Part shown: in pieces, positions 43,945-52,591 of the stretch
How the letters are laid out: each line of letters begins with the position of its first letter
How positions within the stretch are numbered: the stretch's first letter is position 1
Assembly (NCBI RefSeq): GCF_002514725.1
Contig: NZ_NTLB01000007.1
Location: forward strand, 248,001 to 312,000
Reading direction: 5' to 3'
Origin: Mangrovitalea sediminis
Lineage (GTDB): Bacteria > Pseudomonadota > Gammaproteobacteria > Pseudomonadales > Oleiphilaceae
Length of the DNA stretch: 64,000 nucleotides
The notes under the pieces: generated by a model
Told to the model about the DNA's origin: nothing
Databases searched by the model: none
What the model saw: only the letters and a program-made list of their open reading frames with translations
Program-made: the position numbers and the translations under genes

Positions 43945-44850
43945 TTGAACTTCTTCCGAAAACGCATTGAAAAGCAGATCTTCGGCCTGACCGGTATGTC
44001 ACTGGGCGGTATCGATTACGACCATCCGGTCGGTGACCCCGGCCTGTTCGGCCCGGACAGCGTGTGTTGGAAGGTGCACGGCGACTTCCCATCCATGCTG
44101 TGCGGCGGTATCGGCGCATTGATGCTGCAGATGCTGCATCCGCTCGCGCTGGCAGGAGTTTGGGATCACTCGAATTTCCGTGAGGATATGATCGGACGCC
44201 TGCGCCGGACCAGCCGATTCATCGCCGGCACCACCTTCGCGCCCACGGCGGACGCCCGCCGCCTGATCGACAAGGTACGGCACATCCACAGTCAGGTCAG
44301 CGGCGTCGCACCGGACGGTCGCCCCTACGCAGCGAGCGACCCGGCCCTGCTGACCTGGGTCCACGTGGCGGAAGTCCGCAGTTTTCTGGCGGCTCACCTG
44401 CGCTACTGCAACCCGGACCTGAGCGAGGACGATCAGGACCGCTATTACGATGAAATCGCCATCGTCGCCGAAGCGCTGGGCGCCACGGAGGTGCCCCGCT
44501 CCCGTCACGCCGTGGAGGCGTACCTGCAGCGGATGCGGCCACAGCTCACCTATGACCGGCGTACGGCGGAAGTGCTGTCGCTCCTCCTCAATGCCCCTTC
44601 ACCCAGCCGACTGACGAAGCCGCTCGGCCGGCTGATGACCCGCGCCGGCATCGATCTGCTGCCCGACTGGGCCAGTGAAATTGGCGACCTAAGGCTTACC
44701 GCCTCTCAGCGCCAGCTGGCCCGGCTCGGTATGCAGGGCATCGCGCCCACCCTGAGGTGGGCCCTCCGCGAAAGCGCCTCCAATCGCGCCCGTCGGCGCA
44801 TGGGAGAAAACACGGCACGTCCAAACCAACCGGACATGCCGTCAGGGTAA
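43945..44850 (+). CDS. MpaB/DUF2236 oxygenase-family protein
   Basis: A 301-residue DUF2236 protein (MpaB/latex-clearing-protein superfamily). Recognisable parts are SVCWKVHGDFPSMLCGGIGALMLQMLHPLALAGVWDHSNF (about 32-71), RLRRTSRFIAGTTFAPTADA and the HxQVxGVxPDGRPYxAxDPALLTWVHV block. Relatives use haem or act without cofactor in oxidative cleavage; the substrate here is unknown. TTG start with GGAAA upstream, so the start is uncertain. A single gene. Confidence 0.85.
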   Translation: MNFFRKRIEKQIFGLTGMSLGGIDYDHPVGDPGLFGPDSVCWKVHGDFPSMLCGGIGALMLQMLHPLALAGVWDHSNFREDMIGRLRRTSRFIAGTTFAPTADARRLIDKVRHIHSQVSGVAPDGRPYAASDPALLTWVHVAEVRSFLAAHLRYCNPDLSEDDQDRYYDEIAIVAEALGATEVPRSRHAVEAYLQRMRPQLTYDRRTAEVLSLLLNAPSPSRLTKPLGRLMTRAGIDLLPDWASEIGDLRLTASQRQLARLGMQGIAPTLRWALRESASNRARRRMGENTARPNQPDMPSG

Positions 44851-44859
44851 CCTGCTCTG

Positions 44860-46635
44860 TCAAAACTGTTCGACGCTCAGCGCCATAACGCTCCCGCTAC
44901 CCGCCTGCATCGTCCGTCGATGTGCAACGACCCTTGGCAACAGGTGTTCGGCATAGAATCGCGCAGTGACACATTTGGACTGGAGGTAGGCCGCATCGCC
45001 CTCGCCCGACCGCCGTTGGCGATCGGCGCACAAGGCACTCTTTGCCATTAACCAGCCCCCGCACAGATAACCCATCAGCATCATGAAATTGAAGCTGACG
45101 GAACCGGCGAGAGCCGGGTCGACAGCGCTGGCCAAAACCTCGTCGGCGGCCGACTTCGCCTGGGCCAGCGCCTCGCCGAGTCCTTCAGCAATGGCCACAA
45201 GGTCTGCATCTTCCTGACCGTCGAACTCTGCCAGGGTCTCCGCCATCTCCTCGAACAGCGCCCCGAGGTGGGCGCCCCCATTCGACAGGGTTTTGCGTCC
45301 GATCAGGTCCAGCGCCTGAATGCCGCTGGTGCCTTCGTAGATCGGCAGGATACGGGCGTCGCGGAAATGCTGGGCGGCACCGGTTTCCTCGATAAAGCCC
45401 ATCCCACCGTGCACCTGGACATTCAGGCTGGTGAGTTCCTGTGCCATCTCGGTCATCCAGCCTTTGACAATGGGGGTGAACAGTTCCAGGCGACCGTGAT
45501 GGGCGGACTCCTGTCCATCCGGCACCTTGGTCCTGTCGTCTTCGGCCATGGCGACCAGCGCCAATGCCCGCATCGCTTCGGTACCCGCCTTCATGATCAT
45601 CAGCATGCGCCGCACGTCAGGGTGTTCGATGATCGGTATGCGCGTGCCGTCGGCACGGGTTCCCTGCAGGCGCTCCCGGGCATACTGGCGCGCCTGCTGA
45701 TAGGCGCGCTCGGCGATGGACAACCCCTGCAGCCCGACGGCCTGCCGGGCGTTGTTCATCATGGTGAACATGTACATCAGGCCCTTGTGGGGCTCGCCGA
45801 CCAGGTAGCCGGTGGCGCCGCCGTTGTCGCCGAAACTCAGTACGCAGGTAGGACTGCCATGAATGCCGAGTTTATGCTCCAGGGAGACACAGCAGACATC
45901 GTTCAGCTCACCCGGCTCGCCATTCGCATCCAGCCGGTATTTGGGCACGATGAACAGAGAGATCCCCTTCACACCCTTGGGAGCATCCGGTAAACGGGCC
46001 AGCACCAGATGGATGATGTTGGACGTCATCTGATGGTCGCCCCAGGTAATAAAAATCTTCTGCCCGGTAATCCGGTAGTGATCCTCATGGGGGACGGCGC
46101 GGGCGCTGACCGCCGCCAGATCCGAACCGGCATTGGGTTCGGTCAGGTTCATGGTGCCGGTCCATTCACCGCTGACCAGTTTCGGCAGGTACTGCTCTTT
46201 CAGCGATTCGCTGCCGTGGACGGTCAGCGCTTCAACCGCCCCCTGGCAGAGCATGGGACAGAGCGCAAAGGCCATGTTGGCGCTGTGCCAGATCTCGTTG
46301 ACCGCCGTTCCCAGCACCGCCGGCAACCCCTGCCCACCGAGTTCTTCCGCCGCGACCAGCGCTGGCCACCCGTTCTCGGCGTATTGCCGGTAGGCCTCGG
46401 CAAATCCCGGCGTTTCCTGCACGCCTTCGGCGGTTAGGGTAGCGCCTTGTCGGTCGCCTACCGGATTGAGCGGCGCCAGCACCTCCGAGCCCAGTTTGCC
46501 GGCTTCGGTGAGAATGGCCTCGGCCAGTTCGAGATTGACGCCGTCAAGCCCAAGATCGGCGGCCAGCCGGTCGAAACCAACCAGGGCATCCAGGACGAAC
46601 AGGGTGTCATTCAAAGGGTGGCGATATCCGCTCAT
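44860..46635 (-). CDS. Acyl-CoA dehydrogenase (DmdC/AcdA-like)
   Basis: A 591-residue long-form acyl-CoA dehydrogenase with FAD, forming the enoyl-CoA in fatty-acid beta-oxidation. An N-terminal extension precedes the helical domain. The FAD-binding strand segment is MNLTEPNAGSDLAAV...QKIFITWGDHQMTSNIIHLVLAR, the middle part has MNNARQAVGLQGLSIAERAYQQA, and the catalytic Glu lies in LPIYEGTSGIQALDLIGRK. The size and C-terminal extension match 3-methylmercaptopropionyl-CoA dehydrogenase (DmdC) and long-chain AcdA. Start at MSGYR with GGAGA upstream. Last gene of the acyl-CoA block. Confidence 0.9.
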   Translation of the reverse strand: MSGYRHPLNDTLFVLDALVGFDRLAADLGLDGVNLELAEAILTEAGKLGSEVLAPLNPVGDRQGATLTAEGVQETPGFAEAYRQYAENGWPALVAAEELGGQGLPAVLGTAVNEIWHSANMAFALCPMLCQGAVEALTVHGSESLKEQYLPKLVSGEWTGTMNLTEPNAGSDLAAVSARAVPHEDHYRITGQKIFITWGDHQMTSNIIHLVLARLPDAPKGVKGISLFIVPKYRLDANGEPGELNDVCCVSLEHKLGIHGSPTCVLSFGDNGGATGYLVGEPHKGLMYMFTMMNNARQAVGLQGLSIAERAYQQARQYARERLQGTRADGTRIPIIEHPDVRRMLMIMKAGTEAMRALALVAMAEDDRTKVPDGQESAHHGRLELFTPIVKGWMTEMAQELTSLNVQVHGGMGFIEETGAAQHFRDARILPIYEGTSGIQALDLIGRKTLSNGGAHLGALFEEMAETLAEFDGQEDADLVAIAEGLGEALAQAKSAADEVLASAVDPALAGSVSFNFMMLMGYLCGGWLMAKSALCADRQRRSGEGDAAYLQSKCVTARFYAEHLLPRVVAHRRTMQAGSGSVMALSVEQF

Positions 46636-46670
46636 GATAGTGTTTTCTCCTTGGGACACGGGCACAGGGG

Positions 46671-46698
46671 GCCGGGCGCAGGAAAGCCTGCGCCCGGC
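46671..46698. other. Perfect 12-bp stem-loop between fadB-like and acyl-CoA dehydrogenase genes
   Basis: GCCGGGCGCAGG and CCTGCGCCCGGC are perfectly complementary around an AAAG/CTTT tetraloop, 36 bp upstream of the acyl-CoA dehydrogenase start. There is no T-tract on the transcribed strand. It may stall or stabilise the message between the two genes. Confidence 0.6.
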
Positions 46699-46925
46699 TA
46701 TTCGTGTCGGGTTATGAAATCGAGACCGGAAAAAAAGCCCTGTCGATCAGGGCACGAAAGTCCCGGCTCCATCGCATCCTGGATTCAGTGCCGCCGTTGA
46801 ATGGCCATGCCCGATGACATGACCATCGCCCCTTCTGACGGCACCGTTGCCAAGGGCTGCCAGGTACGCTGGCCGGAAGTCGATGACACCCCCGCAAACC
46901 GTGGCGGGGTGCGTTGATTCAGGTC

Positions 46926-47804
46926 TCAGGCTTCGCTGTAGTCGAAGAAGCCTTTGCCGGACTTCTTGCCCAGCCAGCCGGCCGCCACATATTTCCGCAG
47001 CAGCGGCGCCGGACGGTATTTGTCCTCCCCCAAATCACGGTGCAGTACTTCCATCACCGCGAGGCAGGTGTCCAGACCGATAAAGTCCGCCAGGGTCAGC
47101 GGCCCCATTGGATGGGCGCAGCCAAGTGTCATGGCCGTATCGATATCGCTGGCGCTGGCAATGCCTTCTTCGAGAACGAAGCAGGCTTCGTTCAGCATCG
47201 GCACCAGGATACGGTTGACGACGAACCCTGCCTTGTCCTGACATTTGACCGGCGTCTTACCCATCTGCCGGGCCAGACCGATCACCTGTTCGAAGGTGGC
47301 ATCATCCGTAGCCAGGCCGCCGATCACCTCGACCAGCTTCATCGCCGGTACCGGGTTGAAGAAATGCATGCCGATAACTTTCCCGGGACGCCGGGTCGCG
47401 GCCGCGATGGTCGTGATACTGATCGAACTGGTGTTGGACGCGAGGATGGTGTCCGCGCCGCAGAGTTCGTCGAGCTTACGGAACAGGTCCAGTTTGAGGT
47501 CGAGCCGTTCGCTGGCCGCCTCGATCACCAGTTGGCAATCGGCGAGCGCATCGAGCTGACCGACCGCCTGAATGCGGCCGGCGATGGCGTCAGCCTCTTC
47601 CTGTGGCAGCTTGCCCCGTGCCACCTGGGATGCCAGCCGTTTAACGACCGTCGCCACGCCTTTCTCGGCGGCCTCCAGAGAGATATCCGCCAACCGCACG
47701 GAAAAGCCGGTGATAGCGGCAACCTGGGCAATGCCGCCGCCCATTTGTCCCGCACCGACGATACCGATCGTCACGTCCGTTCCTGCCTTGCTTTCGTTAA
47801 TCAT
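46926..47804 (-). CDS. 3-hydroxyacyl-CoA (3-hydroxybutyryl-CoA) dehydrogenase
   Basis: A 292-residue single-function 3-hydroxyacyl-CoA dehydrogenase. The NAD loop is [17 protein letters not shown] (about 13-29). SNTSSI and [15 protein letters not shown] (with the catalytic His-Glu pair region) lie in the middle, and the C-terminal domain begins at [12 protein letters not shown]. It oxidises 3-hydroxyacyl-CoA to the ketoacyl-CoA in beta-oxidation or PHB metabolism. It sits between the synthetase and dehydrogenase on one strand, 142 and 290 bp from them. Confidence 0.92.
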   Translation of the reverse strand: MINESKAGTDVTIGIVGAGQMGGGIAQVAAITGFSVRLADISLEAAEKGVATVVKRLASQVARGKLPQEEADAIAGRIQAVGQLDALADCQLVIEAASERLDLKLDLFRKLDELCGADTILASNTSSISITTIAAATRRPGKVIGMHFFNPVPAMKLVEVIGGLATDDATFEQVIGLARQMGKTPVKCQDKAGFVVNRILVPMLNEACFVLEEGIASASDIDTAMTLGCAHPMGPLTLADFIGLDTCLAVMEVLHRDLGEDKYRPAPLLRKYVAAGWLGKKSGKGFFDYSEA

Positions 47805-47946
47805 CCTGTCCTCGTTGAAATGCCATGAGACTGACCTCGCGACCGCTCCGCAAAACGCGGGCGATTCGCGGCTTCAGGCGTGGAAACGCCACCCCGCGCC
47901 GGAGGCCTGCTCTCCTCGCCGGCGCGCAGACCGATTGTAACCGGGA

Positions 47947-49593
47947 TCAGCCGTCGTGTTGGATTTGGGACGGGTCTTTGGCCCAGTCTCTCAGGACATA
48001 CTTCTGGATCTTGCCGGTGGAGGTTTTCGGCAGCGGCACGAATACCACGCTCTTGGGAATCTTGAAGTGGGCCAGGTGCTCGCGGCAGTAGGCGATGATA
48101 TCCTTCTCCGTCACGTCTTCGTGACCGGTTTTCAGGGTGATGAAGGCGCAGGGCGTTTCGCCCCACTTCTCGTCGGGTTTGGCGACCACCGCCGCTTCCA
48201 GCACGGCCGGGTGGCGATAGAGGATGTCCTCCAGTTCGATGGTGGAGATGTTCTCGCCGCCCGAAATGATGATGTCCTTGAGACGGTCCTTGATCTCCAC
48301 ATAGCCGTCTTCATGCCACACTGCCAGGTCACCGGTATGGAACCAGCCGCCGGCAAAGGCCTCGTCCGTCGCAGTGGGATTCTTCAGATAGCCCTTCATG
48401 ATGGTGTTGCCGCGCATGAAGATCTCACCCAGGGTTTCACCGTCGCGGGGCACATCCTTTTGGGTTGACGGGTCAGCGACACGCACCCCCTCCAGCGTCG
48501 GATAACGCACCCCCTGACGGGACTTGATACGGGCCCGCTGCTCAAGGGGCAGCTCGTCCCATTCGTCGTGCCAGGCACAGACCGTCACCGGCCCGTACAC
48601 TTCGGTCAGCCCATACACATGGGTAATCTTGATACCCATCTCCTCGATAGCACCGATCACCTTGGCAGGCGGCGCCGCGCCGGCCGTCATGGCATTGACC
48701 GGGTGATCGATGGCCGCCTTGGCCGACTCCGGCATATTGATCAGGGCATTCAGCACGATAGGTGCGCCACACATATGCGTCACCTGATGCTCCCGGATCA
48801 GCGTGAGGACCCGCTGGGGATCGACCTTGCGCAGGAACACATGGGTTCCCGCACAGGCGGTGATCGTCCAGGGATAGCACCAGCCATTGCAGTGGAACAT
48901 CGGTAGCGTCCACAGATAGACCGGATGCATGCCCATGGACCAGACCATCTGGTTGCCAAGGGCATTCAGGTAGGCGCCGCGGTGGTGATACACCACGCCC
49001 TTGGGATTGCCCGTCGTGCCGGAGGTGTAGTTCAGTGAAATGGCATCCCATTCGTCGGCCGGTCCCTGCCAGACGAAATCAGGATCGCCTTCCGCCAGGA
49101 AGGCTTCATAATCGAGCGGGCTGATCGCGTCCGCCGAGCCCAGTTCGGGATCGTTGACGTCTATCACCAGCGGCTTGCGGTCCATGGCCCGCAACGCCTG
49201 CCGGATCACCGGCGTAAACTCGCGATCGACGATCACCACCTTGGCCTCGCCATGCTGCAACATGAACGCCAGGGTTTCCGCATCCAGGCGAATATTGAGC
49301 GTATTCAGCACAGCGCCAGTCATCGGTACGCCAAAGTGGGCTTCGAGCATCGCCGGAATATTCGGCAGCATCACCGCAACGGTATCCCCCTTGCCGACAC
49401 CCCGCCCCTGCAACGCCGACGCCAGACGTTTGCAGCGGCGATAGGTTTCGGCCCAGGAATAACGCTGGGATCCATGAATCATCGCCACACGGTTCGGATA
49501 GACACTGGCCGTGCGCTCAATGAACCCCAGCGGCGACAGAGGCACATAGTTGGTGGCGTTTTGTCCGAGATGCTGATCGTAGATCGATGACAT
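47947..49593 (-). CDS. Acyl-CoA synthetase (AMP-forming, DmdB-like)
   Basis: A 548-residue ANL-superfamily acid-thiol ligase that activates a fatty or methylthio-propionate-type acid with ATP and CoA. The P-loop is YTSGTTGNPKG (about 187-197), A5 is YGLTEVYGP, the hinge region is GGWFHTGDLAVWHEDGYVEIKDRLKDIIISGGENIS, and Lys near the C-terminus is in KTSTGKIQK. It belongs to the DmdB/AlkK group of medium-chain synthetases. First gene of the acyl-CoA block, divergent from a two-component system that may sense its substrate. Confidence 0.92.
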   Translation of the reverse strand: MSSIYDQHLGQNATNYVPLSPLGFIERTASVYPNRVAMIHGSQRYSWAETYRRCKRLASALQGRGVGKGDTVAVMLPNIPAMLEAHFGVPMTGAVLNTLNIRLDAETLAFMLQHGEAKVVIVDREFTPVIRQALRAMDRKPLVIDVNDPELGSADAISPLDYEAFLAEGDPDFVWQGPADEWDAISLNYTSGTTGNPKGVVYHHRGAYLNALGNQMVWSMGMHPVYLWTLPMFHCNGWCYPWTITACAGTHVFLRKVDPQRVLTLIREHQVTHMCGAPIVLNALINMPESAKAAIDHPVNAMTAGAAPPAKVIGAIEEMGIKITHVYGLTEVYGPVTVCAWHDEWDELPLEQRARIKSRQGVRYPTLEGVRVADPSTQKDVPRDGETLGEIFMRGNTIMKGYLKNPTATDEAFAGGWFHTGDLAVWHEDGYVEIKDRLKDIIISGGENISTIELEDILYRHPAVLEAAVVAKPDEKWGETPCAFITLKTGHEDVTEKDIIAYCREHLAHFKIPKSVVFVPLPKTSTGKIQKYVLRDWAKDPSQIQHDG

Positions 49594-49903
49594 GGCTGAT
49601 TCCGCTCGCTGTTATTGTCGTGTCGTTGACGTCAGTGACGCTGTACTTCATACGCATCACGCCTGCGACGGGCTCAACACGAACGTCCCACCATCAGGCG
49701 CACATAACACACCGGTGCCTATTTATAGAAAAAAAACACGGAAATTACAACTATAACTATATTAATATAGTATTTTTACTATACTAAAACAGAAAGGATC
49801 GCTAAACTGGAACCGCAACGAGAAAGGACGTGACGACAAACGGCATAATGCAGCCGCAGCCTTATGGAAGGCCTGTTTCGTCGCCGGTCAACGCCACCGT
49901 TTC
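49594..49903. other. A+T-rich divergent region
   Basis: About 310 bp between the synthetase and histidine kinase genes, with no gene. A very A+T-rich core (49730-49800) holds the palindromes listed separately. The short open frames here are noise, except that the kinase start is ambiguous (see its entry). Confidence 0.5.
49756..49782. promoter_or_regulatory. Overlapping A+T-rich palindromes
   Basis: ACTATATTAATATAGT (49756-49771) is a perfect 16-bp palindrome and runs into ATAGTA-TTTT-TACTAT (49767-49782). The tract stands out in G+C-rich surroundings and probably is the promoter/operator core for the divergent synthetase and sensor kinase. Confidence 0.5.
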
Positions 49904-51793
49904 TTGCCATCGACAGGGGCTATCGTGCTACTCGAAAACGACCCGCAACCCGCTGCCATACTGGATGCCGAGGCCCGCCTCGTGCGTCATAACGGCGCCT
50001 TGCGCGCCCTTCAGGACATCGATGGCACGGCCGTCTGGCACTGGCTTCCCTACAATCTCGCCGCACTGGTATCAGCCAGCCTGCGTCAGCGACGGGCCAT
50101 CGAAGAGGTCGAACATGAGGTGGGCGGTCGCATCCTCCTCTGGACCTTCGTCCCCGACCTCGAATCGGGCCAGGTGTTGGCCCGTGGCAGGGACGCCACC
50201 CAGGAGCGGAAAGCCGTTCGCAAAGCCGCCGAGGCCAGCCGCCTTTACCGGCTGATCACCGAAAACACGACGGACCTGATTTCACATCACGCGCAGGACG
50301 GTACCTTCCTGGACGCCTCACCGGCGGCCTGGACCCTCCTGGGCTACTGGCCGGAGGAACTGCGCGGCATCCGGATCAAACAGCTTCTACATGAGGACGA
50401 CCTGAACCAGTTGTACCGCGCTCGCGAAGAACTGGAACTGGCAGGGCGCTACACCATGACCTATCGCATCCGCCACCGGCACGGTCATTATGTGTGGTTC
50501 GAAACCGCCTGCCACGCCATTCGCGATGCCTACTCAGGCGAGGTCGACGAGGTCGTCAGCGTGTCGCGCGATGTCAGCGCACGCATCCGGGCAGAAGAGA
50601 TTCGCCACCGCCTGGCCGACGTTATCGAAGCCACGACCGACCTGGTCCTGTTCCTGGACGCGGAGGGCCGGCTCACCTATTTCAACCGGGCTGCCCGCGA
50701 TGCACTGATGGGCACACCGGAACAGCAGGATCAGACTGTAGGTCAGGACGCACCACTCCCGACCCTGGAGAGCCTGTTTACCGAGGCATGTCGGCAAACC
50801 TTGCTGGATGGTCTGGACGCCGCCCGGGCAAACGGCGTCTGGAAAGCGGAGATGGTGTGGAACCCGGACCGGCGCCCCCAGCTACCGGTGTCGTTGGTGT
50901 TACTGGCCCATACCACTGCTGAAGGAGGGCGCTATTTTTCCGTGGTGGCGCGCGACATGACAGAACGGGAGCTGCGGGAAAGCCAGATGCGCCATCACCA
51001 GGAAGAGCTGGCCCACGCCAGCCGCCTGACCACGCTGGGTGAGCTGGCCTCCGGCATCGCCCATGAAATGAATCAGCCGCTGGCCGCTGTGGTTAACTAC
51101 GCGGGCGCCAGCCTGAGATACCTCAGCCGCCTTCCAGAGAAGGGGCCGGACGTCGACAAGATCGCCGAGGGCTTGAACCGGATCACCCTGCATGCCAATC
51201 ATGCATCGGAAGTGATCAAGCGCCTGCGGGCCTTCCTGCGCAAAGGGCAACAGCGGCTCCAACGCCTCGACGTCAACCAGGTCATCGAGCATGCCGTCAG
51301 GCTCTGCCAGTGGGACGCGGCGGAAAAGCAGGTTCAGATTCGTCCCCGACTCGCCGGGGATTTGCCTGACATCTATGTGGACCCGGTCTTGCTGGAGCAG
51401 GTCCTGATCAACCTGCTGCGCAACGCCATCGAAGCCAATCACGAGTGTCACGACAAAACGTCCGATGTCTTTATCGACAGCCTGAGGAATGAGCAGGGGT
51501 GGGTGGAAGTCAGGATCACCGATCAGGGCCCTGGCTTCGTCGGCGACAGCCCCGAACAGCTCTTCACGCCCTTTTACACCAGCAAATCTGAAGGCCTGGG
51601 GCTCGGCCTGTCCATCAGCCGAACGCTGGCGGAAGGCTTTGGCGGACACCTGGAAGCCATCCCGGCCGAAGGCGGCCTGATGTTCCGGTGCCGCCTGCCG
51701 GCACTGGACTATGGGAACGACGAACGCACCGCCGCCGACCGCTCATCGCCTTCACCATTAACCGACAGCCGTATCAGCAGGAATCGCTCATGA
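49904..51793 (+). CDS. PAS-domain sensor histidine kinase (FixL-type)
   Basis: About 629 residues, cytosolic. Three PAS-like segments (about 15-105, 110-230, 230-360; the second with the complete DGTFLDASPAAWTLLGY...DVSAR pattern) precede the kinase core. The phospho-acceptor His387 is in GIAHEMNQPLAAVVNYA. ATP-binding boxes are NLLRNAIEAN, ITDQGPGF and GLGLGLSISRTLAEGFGG. It is of the FixL/DctS/TtrS class, matching its FixJ-type partner. The assumed TTG start is weak; a better ATG (49864) is in another frame, so a start or frameshift problem is possible. The stop overlaps the regulator start (ATGA). Confidence 0.87.
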   Translation: MPSTGAIVLLENDPQPAAILDAEARLVRHNGALRALQDIDGTAVWHWLPYNLAALVSASLRQRRAIEEVEHEVGGRILLWTFVPDLESGQVLARGRDATQERKAVRKAAEASRLYRLITENTTDLISHHAQDGTFLDASPAAWTLLGYWPEELRGIRIKQLLHEDDLNQLYRAREELELAGRYTMTYRIRHRHGHYVWFETACHAIRDAYSGEVDEVVSVSRDVSARIRAEEIRHRLADVIEATTDLVLFLDAEGRLTYFNRAARDALMGTPEQQDQTVGQDAPLPTLESLFTEACRQTLLDGLDAARANGVWKAEMVWNPDRRPQLPVSLVLLAHTTAEGGRYFSVVARDMTERELRESQMRHHQEELAHASRLTTLGELASGIAHEMNQPLAAVVNYAGASLRYLSRLPEKGPDVDKIAEGLNRITLHANHASEVIKRLRAFLRKGQQRLQRLDVNQVIEHAVRLCQWDAAEKQVQIRPRLAGDLPDIYVDPVLLEQVLINLLRNAIEANHECHDKTSDVFIDSLRNEQGWVEVRITDQGPGFVGDSPEQLFTPFYTSKSEGLGLGLSISRTLAEGFGGHLEAIPAEGGLMFRCRLPALDYGNDERTAADRSSPSPLTDSRISRNRS

Positions 51794-52518
51794 ATTCGAA
51801 AGTGGCCATGCCGACACCTTCCACCACACCGGGCACGTCGGAAACGCCCCGGTCCGATCAGCCGGCCAGCTCGCCGAAGCAGCGGGTCTACGTGGTCGAC
51901 GACGATCAGGGCATGCTTGAATCCCTCGTTTGGCTGCTGGACTCCGTCGGCCTCACGGCCATTCCGTTCACCAACGGGCAACAGTTTCTCGATGAGTGCG
52001 ACCCCGGACTGAACGCCTGCGTACTGCTGGATATCCGGATGCCCGGGTTGGGAGGGTTACAGGTCCTGGAGCGGCTTCGGCAACAGCAGGTTGACCTGCC
52101 GGTGATCCTGATCAGTGGCCATGCCGACGTCTCACTGGCGGTCCGCGCCTTCAAAGCCGGGGCTGCCGACTTTCTGGAAAAACCCATCAACGAGCAGTTA
52201 TTGCTTGATAGCGTACAGAGTGCCCTGGCCCGGCATGCGCGGACACAGCGACGCCAACACTACAAGGCGAAGATACTGTCATTGCTGGGACAACTGACAC
52301 CGCGGGAACGGGATGTCCTGCTACCGCTGGCAAAAGGATTCAGTAACCGAGAAATCGCGGAGCAGTTGGAGGTCAGCGTCAAGACCGTCGACCTTTACCG
52401 GTCTCGGGTCATGAAGCGTCTTAATGCGCGGAGCCTGCCCCACCTGGTCGCCATGGTGATTGCCGCCGGCTGGCTGGACCCGCTGGATGACGAGGCTGGC
52501 GACACCAGCCCCGCCTGA
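51790..52518 (+). CDS. FixJ-type response regulator
   Basis: A 242-residue response regulator. The receiver (about 32-150) has DDD (37-39), phospho-acceptor Asp81 in LLDIRMPG, and the KP loop (EKPINEQ). A LuxR/GerE-type HTH follows (about 175-235, LTPRERDVLLPLAKGFSNREIAEQLEVSVKTVDLYRSRVMKRL). The start overlaps the kinase stop by four bases, so the two are coupled. It likely activates promoters nearby, possibly the divergent acyl-CoA synthetase. Confidence 0.93.
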   Translation: MNSKVAMPTPSTTPGTSETPRSDQPASSPKQRVYVVDDDQGMLESLVWLLDSVGLTAIPFTNGQQFLDECDPGLNACVLLDIRMPGLGGLQVLERLRQQQVDLPVILISGHADVSLAVRAFKAGAADFLEKPINEQLLLDSVQSALARHARTQRRQHYKAKILSLLGQLTPRERDVLLPLAKGFSNREIAEQLEVSVKTVDLYRSRVMKRLNARSLPHLVAMVIAAGWLDPLDDEAGDTSPA

Positions 52519-52591
52519 ACGAGATAGAGGGTATGGGGAGGTCAGGATATGCGTAACGGCGCCTGACCAACCACATGCCTCCGCAGTCTGC

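Noticed and set aside
45268-45993. 241-codon open frame opposite the acyl-CoA dehydrogenase
   Set aside because: Antisense of a well-supported enzyme gene in G+C-rich DNA; no ribosome site or domain.
46914-47828. 304-codon open frame opposite the 3-hydroxyacyl-CoA dehydrogenase
   Set aside because: Same reason; it mirrors the real gene over its whole length.
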